A program made the translations under genes and the position numbers. The notes under the pieces are model-generated. The model was not told where the DNA came from. It saw nothing but the letters and a program-made list of their open reading frames with translations, and made no database searches. Source: QHBQ01 sp038230695 (lineage in GTDB: Bacteria; Chloroflexota; Chloroflexia; QHBQ01). From it: 54,247 nt of DNA. The DNA is taken from the NCBI GenBank assembly GCA_038230695.1, contig JBBRMT010000003.1, forward strand, positions 1 to 54,247. The letters run 5' to 3'. Positions 42,346 through 49,413 of the stretch are shown in pieces (within the stretch, counting starts at the first letter, position 1; every line of letters begins with the position of its first letter).

Positions 42346-43533
42346 CTACAAGTATCGCCATGACGGATTACGAAGGTAGCAAGCAAGTATCAATTTTTGC
42401 GCCGCCCGTTGATAATCGCCTGCTTTTATCAGCATCCGGCCATATGCAGAAAGCAACTCCATATACTTCACCTGATCGCCACTCTGCTGCATTATCTCCT
42501 CAGCCGCCGTGAGGATGGCATCTGCCTTTTCGTAGTTACCCCCCTGGGCATAAACTTTAGCCAGCATCTGCTGGGACTGGGCCACATCAAGCGAAGCAAC
42601 CCCCAGCGCATAAGCCTGCTCCAGCGTCTGCTCGGCGATATTGAGCGCTTCTGACAAGCGTCCGAGGGCCAGATACGACTCCGCAAGGTTGCCCTGGGCA
42701 ATGACCAGTGCGGTGCTATCCTTAATCTGCTCACTCAAGAAGATCGCGTGTTTCAGTTCGCGTTCACCAGCCAGGGGTTGATTCAACTCAATCAGGATCA
42801 TACCATACATCCCCGTGACTTTGGCAAGGAACGAGTCGATCGGTTCTTGCTGCTGAAGGCGCAGCGCCTCACCGATCTCCACCTTCGCTACACCGAGGTC
42901 GCCCTGGTAATAGTATGCCAAACCCAACCCCCAGCAAACCGAACCCACCAATTTGCTGCTCTCGAAGTCGGAAGCCATATCCAGCGCATCATGGTAGTGA
43001 CCTGCTGCATTCTTGAAGCGGCCCTGACGCAAAGTGGCATTGCCCAGGCTATGATTGACATAAGCCTTGAGTTTACGGTCATCAATCTCGTGGTCATCGA
43101 ATGCGTTCCAGGTTTGCAGGAAGTATTGTTCCGCATCCCAAAACCGACGGTTACGATAATGGAAAACGCCCAGGCGATAGCGAATGTAGGCGAGGGGGCG
43201 GCGGGCCTTCAGTTGCACAGCAAGCTGCAGTGAGTGGATAAGATCCTTATGTGCGGTATCCATTTGGCCCAGGCTCAACTTCAACCAGCCCTGCAGGTAG
43301 TGACAGCGCATCTGCGTTCGCTGATTCAGGCTATCTAGCGGCAGTGAATCGAATAGCGCCTGCGCCTCATTAAAGCGTTTACTATCCAGCGCAGCTTGGA
43401 TCTGGTCGAGGACAGCGCCAAACTCACCTTTATCCTTGCGACTACGCTCGGCTTCGTGCCGCCACTCGGCATATTCGGCTTCATCACCATAAGTTTCATC
43501 GTAATCGTCGTAGTAGTTATTAAGGTTATCCAT
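42346..43533 (-). CDS. TPR-repeat protein
   Basis: 395 residues from the ATG at 43533, preceded by AAGGAGG; the frame extends to 43671 but lacks a ribosome site there. After an acidic, Tyr/Asp-rich N-terminus (NYYDDYDETYGDEAEY) come multiple tetratricopeptide-like helical pairs, with motifs such as ALDSKRFNEAQALFDSLP, RRPLAYIRYRLGVFHYRNRRF, ATLRQGRFKNAAGHYHDAL and AQGNLAESYLALGRLSEALN. It is probably a scaffold for protein-protein contacts. It is transcribed divergently from the ABC exporter at 43674. Confidence 0.8.
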   Translation of the reverse strand: MDNLNNYYDDYDETYGDEAEYAEWRHEAERSRKDKGEFGAVLDQIQAALDSKRFNEAQALFDSLPLDSLNQRTQMRCHYLQGWLKLSLGQMDTAHKDLIHSLQLAVQLKARRPLAYIRYRLGVFHYRNRRFWDAEQYFLQTWNAFDDHEIDDRKLKAYVNHSLGNATLRQGRFKNAAGHYHDALDMASDFESSKLVGSVCWGLGLAYYYQGDLGVAKVEIGEALRLQQQEPIDSFLAKVTGMYGMILIELNQPLAGERELKHAIFLSEQIKDSTALVIAQGNLAESYLALGRLSEALNIAEQTLEQAYALGVASLDVAQSQQMLAKVYAQGGNYEKADAILTAAEEIMQQSGDQVKYMELLSAYGRMLIKAGDYQRAAQKLILACYLRNPSWRYL

Positions 43534-43623
43534 CCACTTCCTCCTTTTACTGCTGCGTATTATACCGCATAATTGCTGCCCCGTGGTGATAGCAATGTGA
43601 CTACGCATTTCGGCGTATTTTCC

Positions 43624-43664
43624 TTGTGACAGGCCAGCGAGTATGGTATCATATGCTATATGAT
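43624..43664 (+). promoter_or_regulatory. Promoter and operator-like palindrome for the ABC exporter
   Basis: TTGTGA (43624-43629), 17 bp, TATCAT (43647-43652), then the perfect palindrome ATCATAT-GCT-ATATGAT (43648-43664) covering the -10 and start point. This is a good place for a repressor such as a MarR/TetR-type drug sensor. Confidence 0.6.
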
Positions 43665-43673
43665 TCTGCATAC

Positions 43674-45629
43674 ATGGATGCCCCTCAGTCGGAAAGGAGC
43701 CAACCCCGACTAATGCGTACTCTCTCCACCCTGTTGCCCTACCTACGCCGCCACCGCCTGCCGCTTACCATCGGCGTTCTAGGGTCGCTGGCCGATACCT
43801 TCCTCCGCCTGGTGCCAGCCTACCTGCTGGGGCAGACTATCAACCTGATCACCGCCAATCAACCCCAGAGCGAGGTGCTGCCTTACGTCTGGTGGATAGT
43901 TTTGTTCGCGGTGCTGGATGGGGTTGCGGTCTTCACCCAGCGTTACATGGTATCACTGGTGTCGCGGCGCATCGAATATGAGTTGCGCGGCGACTTCTTC
44001 GCACATCTGCAAACCCTCGACTCCGCCTTCTATAAGAACCTGCACACCGGCGACCTTATGGCGCGGGCTACCAATGACCTCAACCAGATCCGCATGATGA
44101 TGGGGCCAGGGGTCAACGGCCTGATCAGCACGCCTGCAACCTTCCTGGTGACGCTGGCCTTCATGTTTGGTATCAACCTCAAGCTGGGGCTAATCGTGCT
44201 GGTGCTGATGCCGCTGGTTACGGTGGTATTCTACCTGCTCAATGGGCGGATGCGGCGACAATATACCAAGGTTCAGGCCCAATTCGCCGAACTCAGCACC
44301 CGTAGCCAGGAGAACCTGAACAGCATCCGCGTAATCAAGGCTTACGGCCAGGAGCAGGCGGAGACTAAACGCTTCGCCGCCGCTAACGCCCTATATATCA
44401 AGCACAATCTGGTTTATGTGTTGCTCTCAGGGTTGCTATGGCCGCTGTTGGGGATGCTGCTGGGTATTACCACTGCAATCGTGCTGGTGGTGGGTGGCGG
44501 CGATGTAGTCACCGGCCAGCTAAACCTCGGTCAGTTTGTGCAGTTCAACCTCTATCTCGCGCAACTGGGCTGGCCGATGATCGCCATGGGCTGGACGCTG
44601 TCGCTGATACAGCAGGGGCTTGCCAGCCTGAGTCGACTCGACGAGGTTATGCGCCGTCAGCCGCACATCTATGATGACCCCGCCAAGCTGCAGCCTGCCG
44701 CGCAACCTATTCGCGGCGAAATAGAGTTCAGAGATGTTACGCTCACCTATGATAACCTGCCCGTGCTGGCAAACGTCAGTTTCCATGTGCCAGCCGGTAG
44801 CAGCCTGGCGGTAGTGGGCGCAACTGGCAGCGGCAAGAGCAGCCTGGTCAATCTTATGGCCCGCGTCTACGACCCGCAGGAAGGCACAATCTATGTAGAC
44901 GGGCGCGAGATCAGCGCCATCCCGCTGGACGAACTGCGCCAGACGATCGGTTATGTGCCGCAGGACAACTTCCTCTTCTCGGTGCCGCTACGCGACAATG
45001 TGGCCTTCGGCCTGCTCGATGAGCAGAGCAGCCAGCAGCGGGTTATAATCACCGCCCGCAACAGCACCTTCCTGCCACGCAACAGCAGCGCGGCCAACCA
45101 CCTGCCGCTGTTTCACTGGAACGTAAACCTGGAAAATGACCCGCTCCGTGCCTTGCGCGAACTTGACCCCGAACAACGCCAGCGCATTGAGCAGGGAGTG
45201 GAAGTGGCGCGGTTGAGTAAGGATCTGGAGCAATTCCCCCAGGGGATTGACACCATGATCGGCGAGCGTGGCGTTACCCTCAGCGGCGGGCAGAAGCAGC
45301 GCACTGCGATTGCTCGTGCCATCGTCCGCGATCCCGCCATCCTCATCCTCGACGACTCGCTGTCCAGTGTGGATAGCGGCACCGCCTCGGAGATCCTGGC
45401 CGGGCTGCGCGAGGTGATGAAGCAGCGTACCAGCATCATCATCGCCCAGCGCATCGCTACGGTGCAGAACGCCGACCAGATCATCGTGCTGGAAGATGGC
45501 CGTATCGTGGAGCGTGGCAGCCACATGGAGCTAGTCGCCCTCGGTGGCCGCTACACCGCAATGTACCGCCGCGAGTTGCTTGCACAGGAACTCGATGTCG
45601 AACCCGAAGTGGCCGCCGGGATTAGCTGA
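43674..45629 (+). CDS. ABC exporter half-transporter with degenerate nucleotide-binding domain
   Basis: About 651 residues. The start is ATG 43674 or ATG 43713 (AAAGGAG 12-13 nt upstream). The N-terminal six-helix exporter domain (SLADTFLRLVPAYLLGQTI, LMARATNDLNQIRMMMGPG) is followed by the NBD: Walker A GATGSGKSS, Q-loop YVPQDN, signature LSGGQKQR, Walker B LILDDSLSSVD, D-loop SSVD and switch region IIIAQRIAT. The catalytic Glu after Walker B is Asp and the switch His is Gln, as in the inactive half of heterodimeric exporters such as TM287. About 40-50 extra residues (DEQSSQQRVIITARNSTFLP and on) lie between Q-loop and signature. The expected partner half is absent from the window. Confidence 0.9.
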   Translation: MDAPQSERSQPRLMRTLSTLLPYLRRHRLPLTIGVLGSLADTFLRLVPAYLLGQTINLITANQPQSEVLPYVWWIVLFAVLDGVAVFTQRYMVSLVSRRIEYELRGDFFAHLQTLDSAFYKNLHTGDLMARATNDLNQIRMMMGPGVNGLISTPATFLVTLAFMFGINLKLGLIVLVLMPLVTVVFYLLNGRMRRQYTKVQAQFAELSTRSQENLNSIRVIKAYGQEQAETKRFAAANALYIKHNLVYVLLSGLLWPLLGMLLGITTAIVLVVGGGDVVTGQLNLGQFVQFNLYLAQLGWPMIAMGWTLSLIQQGLASLSRLDEVMRRQPHIYDDPAKLQPAAQPIRGEIEFRDVTLTYDNLPVLANVSFHVPAGSSLAVVGATGSGKSSLVNLMARVYDPQEGTIYVDGREISAIPLDELRQTIGYVPQDNFLFSVPLRDNVAFGLLDEQSSQQRVIITARNSTFLPRNSSAANHLPLFHWNVNLENDPLRALRELDPEQRQRIEQGVEVARLSKDLEQFPQGIDTMIGERGVTLSGGQKQRTAIARAIVRDPAILILDDSLSSVDSGTASEILAGLREVMKQRTSIIIAQRIATVQNADQIIVLEDGRIVERGSHMELVALGGRYTAMYRRELLAQELDVEPEVAAGIS

Positions 45630-45648
45630 TTTTGGATTGTGCAGCAAA

Positions 45649-45788
45649 AAGCCCCCAGCGGGGGTTGGGGGAGAATCTTGACCAAGCTAGATGCTCATCG
45701 CAGTTGTTTAGCCTTTCAATGTGGGTTAGTGCTTGCGATTAGCATGGCTACGTTGCGAACTTCTCCCCCAAACCCCCGCTGGGGGCTT
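45649..45788. repeat. Long-hairpin element, copy 2 (140 bp)
   Basis: Left end AAGCCCCCAGCGGGGGTTGG GGGAGAATCTT (45649-45679) is inverted at 45757-45788. The inner part folds too: ATGCTCATCGCA opposes TGCGATTAGCAT. It lies downstream of the ABC gene and upstream of the uridine kinase gene. Confidence 0.82.
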
Positions 45789-45792
45789 AGTT

Positions 45793-45907
45793 AATCAAAG
45801 GCGCTAGTTGTGATCCCACGCTCAAAAATCGGTGACTTGCTGTGTAGGGGCGCAGATTTATCGCGCCCTGGTGAGCGTGCGATGCGCTCGAACTAGCGCC
45901 TTTGATT
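45793..45907. repeat. Nested long palindrome (115 bp)
   Basis: AATCAAAGGCGCTAGTT (45793-45809) and its exact 17-bp complement (45891-45907) bracket an inner pair CACGCTCA/TGAGCGTG and a central REP-like unit GTAGGGGCGCAGATTTATCG + CGCCC (45844-45868). It abuts the hairpin element at 45649-45788 and fills the gap before the uridine kinase gene. Confidence 0.75.
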
Positions 45908-45965
45908 AGTTATCTTCAACTTAGGTATCACTCATGCTTGTTGCTTATCCAAGCAAGGGGAGCAG

Positions 45966-46601
45966 ATGGGCAAACCGCTAATCATCGGCGTGGCGGGTGG
46001 CACCGGCAGCGGCAATACCACCGTGAGCGCAGCGATCGTGTCTACAGTAGGCAACCAGCAGGTGGCGCTTTTGCAGCACGATGCTTACTACAAGGATAAC
46101 TCGCATCTACCGCTGGAGCAGCGCCGTACGGTCAACTATGACCACCCCGATGCGCTGGAAAATGACCTGCTCATCGCCCACCTTCGCACCCTCAGCGCCC
46201 CTAATCCCATGCCCATTGCCTATCCCCGCTACGACTTCGCCACCTATGTGCGATTGCACGAGGTTACGATTGTCGAACCCCGGCCAGTCATTGTAGTAGA
46301 GGGTATTCTCATATTCGTGGATAGAACTCTTAGGGATATGTTTGATATTAAGGTGTTCGTGGATGCCGAGGCCGACATCCGCTTTATCCGTCGTTTGCAG
46401 CGCGACATCAGCGAACGAGGGCGCAGGGTGGAGCAGGTGATCGCCGAGTATATGCGTACCGTGCGCCCAATGCACATGGAGTTTGTTGAGCCTAGCAAAC
46501 GCTACGCTGACGTAATCATCCCGCGTGGCGGTCACAATCGCGTCGCGGTGGAGATGGTGGTAGCGCGGGTGGTGCGCGAACTGGCAGCGCGAACAATGTA
46601 A
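45966..46601 (+). CDS. udk: Uridine kinase family protein with altered P-loop
   Basis: 211 residues, the usual length. Uridine kinase phosphorylates uridine/cytidine with ATP or GTP in pyrimidine salvage. Family motifs are conserved: HDAYYKD, NYDHPDALENDLL, YDFATYVR, PVIVVEGILIFVD, FVDAEADIRFIRRLQRDISERGR and EFVEPSKRYADVIIPRGG. But the Walker A reads GGTGSGNTTV: the invariant Lys is Asn17 (AAT at 46014-46016). That residue contacts the ATP phosphates in nearly all P-loop kinases, so activity is doubtful. It is flanked by long-hairpin elements on both sides. Confidence 0.9.
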   Translation: MGKPLIIGVAGGTGSGNTTVSAAIVSTVGNQQVALLQHDAYYKDNSHLPLEQRRTVNYDHPDALENDLLIAHLRTLSAPNPMPIAYPRYDFATYVRLHEVTIVEPRPVIVVEGILIFVDRTLRDMFDIKVFVDAEADIRFIRRLQRDISERGRRVEQVIAEYMRTVRPMHMEFVEPSKRYADVIIPRGGHNRVAVEMVVARVVRELAARTM

Positions 46602-46650
46602 ACACACGAGTTAGCATAATTTATTGAGCGCAGAGGATCTGTAAGACCCT

Positions 46651-46791
46651 AAGCCACCAGCGGGGGTTGGGGGAGAATCTTGACCAGTACATATGCCTTT
46701 GATAACTGTATTCAGATGATCGCTGAGTTGATGCTAACAATTGACATGATCGAAGTTGCGAGATTCTCCCCCAAACCCCCGCTGGTGGCTT
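46651..46791. repeat. Long-hairpin element, copy 3 (141 bp)
   Basis: Left end AAGCCACCAGCGGGGGTTGG... and right end ...CCCCCGCTGGTGGCTT, about 30 bp inverted. Compared with copy 2, C-to-A at the left is matched by G-to-T at the right, keeping the pair. It lies between udk and the Cas4-like gene, so udk is bracketed by copies 2 and 3. Confidence 0.82.
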
Positions 46792-46840
46792 AATGTATTC
46801 TAAACTTTGGGACAACTCATTTTAGGCTAGGGGTTTGGCA

Positions 46841-47386
46841 ATGCAAATCTGGCTGACAATCCTGCTTATTATAGTCGTTGCGTTGGCGACGCTGATCAGC
46901 CTCGATGCCCGCCGCCGCCGAATAGCGAGTGGGTTGCCCGCTGGTGAGGTGGTGGAGCAGGATACCCTACCTGCTAAGGATGCTGTTGCAGCGACTGCGC
47001 GAACGCTGCGCTCGTGGCGTTACGGGTTGGTGGGCAATCCTGATTATCTGGTGGAGGAAGACGGATATACCATCCCAATAGAGGTGAAGACTACCCCGCA
47101 CGTAAGCCGCCCCCGCGAAGGTCACGCGATGCAGCTATACGCCTACTGCCTGCTAGTGGAGGAAGAGTACGGCGTGGCTCCGCCTTACGGCATCCTGCGT
47201 TACCCTGACCAACGCTTTAAGCTACCCTATGGACGACGCGAACGCGCCTGGGTCCTTGAGACCATGAACCTGATGCGCGAAGACGAAGCCAGCGACGATG
47301 AAGTTACCCCTAATCACGATCAGCCTGCCCGCTGCCGCAGTTGCCAGTTCCTCGATACTTGCGGCATGGACCTTATAGGGGAGTGA
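46841..47386 (+). CDS. Membrane-anchored Cas4-like RecB-family nuclease
   Basis: 181 residues from the ATG at 46841 (TTG 46835 is also possible). One N-terminal transmembrane helix (IWLTILLIIVVALATLISL) is followed by a PD-(D/E)xK core. Numbered from the TTG: GNPDYL (Asp70), IPIEVKTTP (Glu83, Lys85) and QLYAY (Gln100, the RecB motif IV QxxxY). C-terminal CRSCQFLDTC (Cys167, 170, 176) matches three of the four Fe-S ligands of Cas4; no N-terminal partner Cys is present, and a membrane helix occupies that region. Cas4 trims DNA ends during spacer capture, but no cas genes or array are here, so this is a stand-alone relative with an unknown job. Confidence 0.8.
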   Translation: MQIWLTILLIIVVALATLISLDARRRRIASGLPAGEVVEQDTLPAKDAVAATARTLRSWRYGLVGNPDYLVEEDGYTIPIEVKTTPHVSRPREGHAMQLYAYCLLVEEEYGVAPPYGILRYPDQRFKLPYGRRERAWVLETMNLMREDEASDDEVTPNHDQPARCRSCQFLDTCGMDLIGE

Positions 47387-47542
47387 TGAGTTTTGAGTTT
47401 TGAGTTTTGAGTTTTGAATTGAATAAGTGGAAGTTTGGCGGCCAACTACGTATTTCAACAAAGGTAGGTGAGCCTTGAAAAATGCAAACCTCTGGTCATC
47501 CCTCTATAACTCAAAACTCAAAACTCAAAACTCAAAACTGGT
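47381..47542. repeat. Inverted pair of heptamer arrays (GAGTTTT / AACTCAA)
   Basis: Left array GAGTGAT, GAGTTTT x4, GAATTGA (47381-47422); right array AACTCAA x4, AACTGGT (47508-47542). The arms can pair over ~28 bp with an 85-nt loop. The stop codon of the Cas4-like gene (47384-47386) is in the left array, and the right array encodes NSKLKTQNSKL near the N-terminus of the next protein. Confidence 0.88.
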
Positions 47543-49250
47543 TATTCTTGCCGTTTATGTAATAATCGCCCTACTGGTACCTCCCCAGCATGGGTATCCG
47601 ATTGACGACGATTGGATATATGCCCAGGCAGTGCGCGATGTGCTGCACGGGGGGTTCGCCTTCCCCGGCTGGGCGCAGGCCAGCCAGCTTACCCACGCAC
47701 TGTGGGGGGCGGGATTTGCCGCTATCTTCGGCTTCAGCTTCACCACACTGGCCTGGTCAATGTTGACGCTGGCGGCAATTGGCAGCCTGACCTTCTACGC
47801 GATGCTGCGGCGGCTGCAGGTGGGCGCGAATACTGCGCTACTCGGCGCTTTGCTGCTGGCCTGCAACCCCATCCTTATCCACCTCAATTATAGCTTTATG
47901 ACCGAAGCCAGCTTCTTGACCTACACCTTGCTGGCCTGCTACTGCTACCTGCGCGGCTTGCAAGATGGTGGAGAACGCTGGTTGTGGCTGGGTGGGGCAA
48001 TGAGCGGAGTGGCGCTGCTCGATCGCCAGTTTGGGGTGATGGTTGCGGTGGCCGCGCTACTCTACCTGCTGCTCAAGCGCCAGCTAAAATGGCGGCGGGC
48101 TTTCGCGGTGGCTTTGCTACCCGCGCTGGCGCTGGGCGGGCTGCTCATCTGGCAAGCAAACCAGCCGCCCGCCGAGATAAATGTGCAAACCGCCGCGCAG
48201 GTGCAGGCTTTGCTCCACAATCCACCGGAGGTAATCTGGGAGCATCTATCCCGCCTGCTTATTACTCTGCCCGTGTTGGGATTGTTTGCGCCGCTAGCAT
48301 TCCACTGGCGCAGCCGTGTCTTCGCCGTCTATGCAACTATCCTGATGGCCGCAGTAATCGGCTGGTACGTCTACAGTGACACCACTTCCTTCGACTACAA
48401 CGATGGCAACATCTTCGATAGCGGGGGGTTCATGCCGCCAGTGATGTTCTACTTCCGCATCGTCACACTCGGCCCGACCTGGCTGTGGTTCGCCCTAAGC
48501 ATCGTGGCCGCGCTGCTAACTGCTGGTCTGCTAGCCGCCGCAACTGAAGCAGCGGCTGAATGGTGGCACTGTGCTGCCCACCCTCTAATGGGAGAGACGC
48601 TTTATGTCTCCCCTCCCCGCGAGAGGGGCTGGGGGTGGGTCTACACCGCCCGTGAAAGCCTTGCCCCCAGCCACTTCGTCTACCTTGCTGGTGCGCTGGT
48701 GGGGTTGCCTGGTCTGCTGATTACTGCCAATTTTATGGATCGCTATCTGATACCGCTGCTGCCTTTCCTCATCCTCGCCGCCTTGCGCCGCCCCAACAGG
48801 GCGAACAACGCTTCGCCCCTACTGAACCTTCGCCTAAAACCCAGATCTCATCCCACATACCTCATACCTCGTTACTCATGCCTCATCGTCCTCATTGCCT
48901 TCTCGCTCATCACCCAGCGCGACTACTTCGCCTACGCCCAGGCACGATGGGATGCGGGCGAGTGGGTGATCAGTCAGGGGGTGGCGTATACGCAGTTGGA
49001 TGGGGGTTATGAGTGGAATGGCTGGTGGTTGTACGAACAGGCAGCGGCGCAGGTGCGTGGCAAGGTGGACGTGCAGTATCCACCCACTTCGCCCGCTGGC
49101 CCCGGCTTTCCGCCCGATGCGGTAATTGACCCTATCTGGCGCTTGGAGATTAACGAGAGTGAAGGTTATCGCACGATCAAACAGTTCGGCTACACTAGCT
49201 GGCTTGATGGCGGCAAGACACATTACGTGCTAGCACTGAAAAAGCAGTGA
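47475..49250 (+). CDS. Polytopic membrane glycosyltransferase-like protein
   Basis: 591 residues, TTG start. After an array-encoded N-terminus (SKLKTQNSKL), a first helix (VILAVYVIIALLV) precedes YPIDDDWIYAQAVRDVL, whose acidic pair resembles the catalytic loop of ArnT/PMT-type GT-C enzymes that use polyprenyl-phosphate sugars. Many further helices follow (about ten). Two in-frame pieces look repeat-derived: PPRERGWGWV (near 48610) and ~30 residues at 48797-48886 (NRANNASPLLNLRLKPRSHP and on). The C-terminal ~120 residues are soluble. It probably glycosylates a surface protein or glycan; the family is uncertain. Confidence 0.78.
   Translation: MKNANLWSSLYNSKLKTQNSKLVILAVYVIIALLVPPQHGYPIDDDWIYAQAVRDVLHGGFAFPGWAQASQLTHALWGAGFAAIFGFSFTTLAWSMLTLAAIGSLTFYAMLRRLQVGANTALLGALLLACNPILIHLNYSFMTEASFLTYTLLACYCYLRGLQDGGERWLWLGGAMSGVALLDRQFGVMVAVAALLYLLLKRQLKWRRAFAVALLPALALGGLLIWQANQPPAEINVQTAAQVQALLHNPPEVIWEHLSRLLITLPVLGLFAPLAFHWRSRVFAVYATILMAAVIGWYVYSDTTSFDYNDGNIFDSGGFMPPVMFYFRIVTLGPTWLWFALSIVAALLTAGLLAAATEAAAEWWHCAAHPLMGETLYVSPPRERGWGWVYTARESLAPSHFVYLAGALVGLPGLLITANFMDRYLIPLLPFLILAALRRPNRANNASPLLNLRLKPRSHPTYLIPRYSCLIVLIAFSLITQRDYFAYAQARWDAGEWVISQGVAYTQLDGGYEWNGWWLYEQAAAQVRGKVDVQYPPTSPAGPGFPPDAVIDPIWRLEINESEGYRTIKQFGYTSWLDGGKTHYVLALKKQ
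48606..48640. repeat. CTCCCC-type palindrome inside the membrane glycosyltransferase gene
   Basis: CCCCTCCCCGCGAGAGGGGC followed by TGGGGGTGGG. It matches the palindrome type found between genes at 17574, 33172 and 34022, but here it is in frame, encoding PPRERGWGW. Confidence 0.6.
48797..48886. repeat. REP-like unit plus heptamer array inside the membrane glycosyltransferase gene
   Basis: AGGGCGAACAACGCTTCGCC + CCTAC (48797-48822) is the REP-like unit, then heptamers ATCTCAT, CCCACAT, ACCTCAT, ACCTCGT, TACTCAT, GCCTCAT (48845-48886). The 90 bp equal 30 codons. Confidence 0.75.
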
Positions 49251-49413
49251 TGAGTGATGAATTATGAATTATGAATGAGCATCGTACTAAGAATGTTTCG
49301 ATAGGCAGTAATGCGCTTCACCGGGGCGCGATAAATCTGCGCCCCTACATGGCTCCAATCAAATTGCTGGTGATATAATTATTCATAATTCATAATTCAT
49401 CATTCATAATCAC
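49245..49413. repeat. Inverted heptamer arrays around a REP-like unit
   Basis: Left CAGTGAT, GAGTGAT, GAATTAT x2, GAATGAG (49245-49279); right ATTCATA x2, ATTCATC, ATTCATA (49381-49408). They are inverted relative to each other, and GGGGCGCGATAAATCTGCGC (49324-49343) lies between. The stop codons of both flanking, convergent genes (49248-49250 and 49410-49412) are at the array edges. No gene in the ~160 bp. Confidence 0.85.

Noticed and set aside
45649..46791. Insertion sequence suspected from inverted ends around udk
   Set aside because: No transposase is present and each ~140-bp element is itself a full inverted repeat, so these are separate small elements rather than the ends of one transposon.
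47400..47540. CRISPR array suspected from regular repeats near the Cas4-like gene
   Set aside because: The repeats are 7-bp tandem units with no unique spacers of 30-40 bp, and no other cas genes are present.
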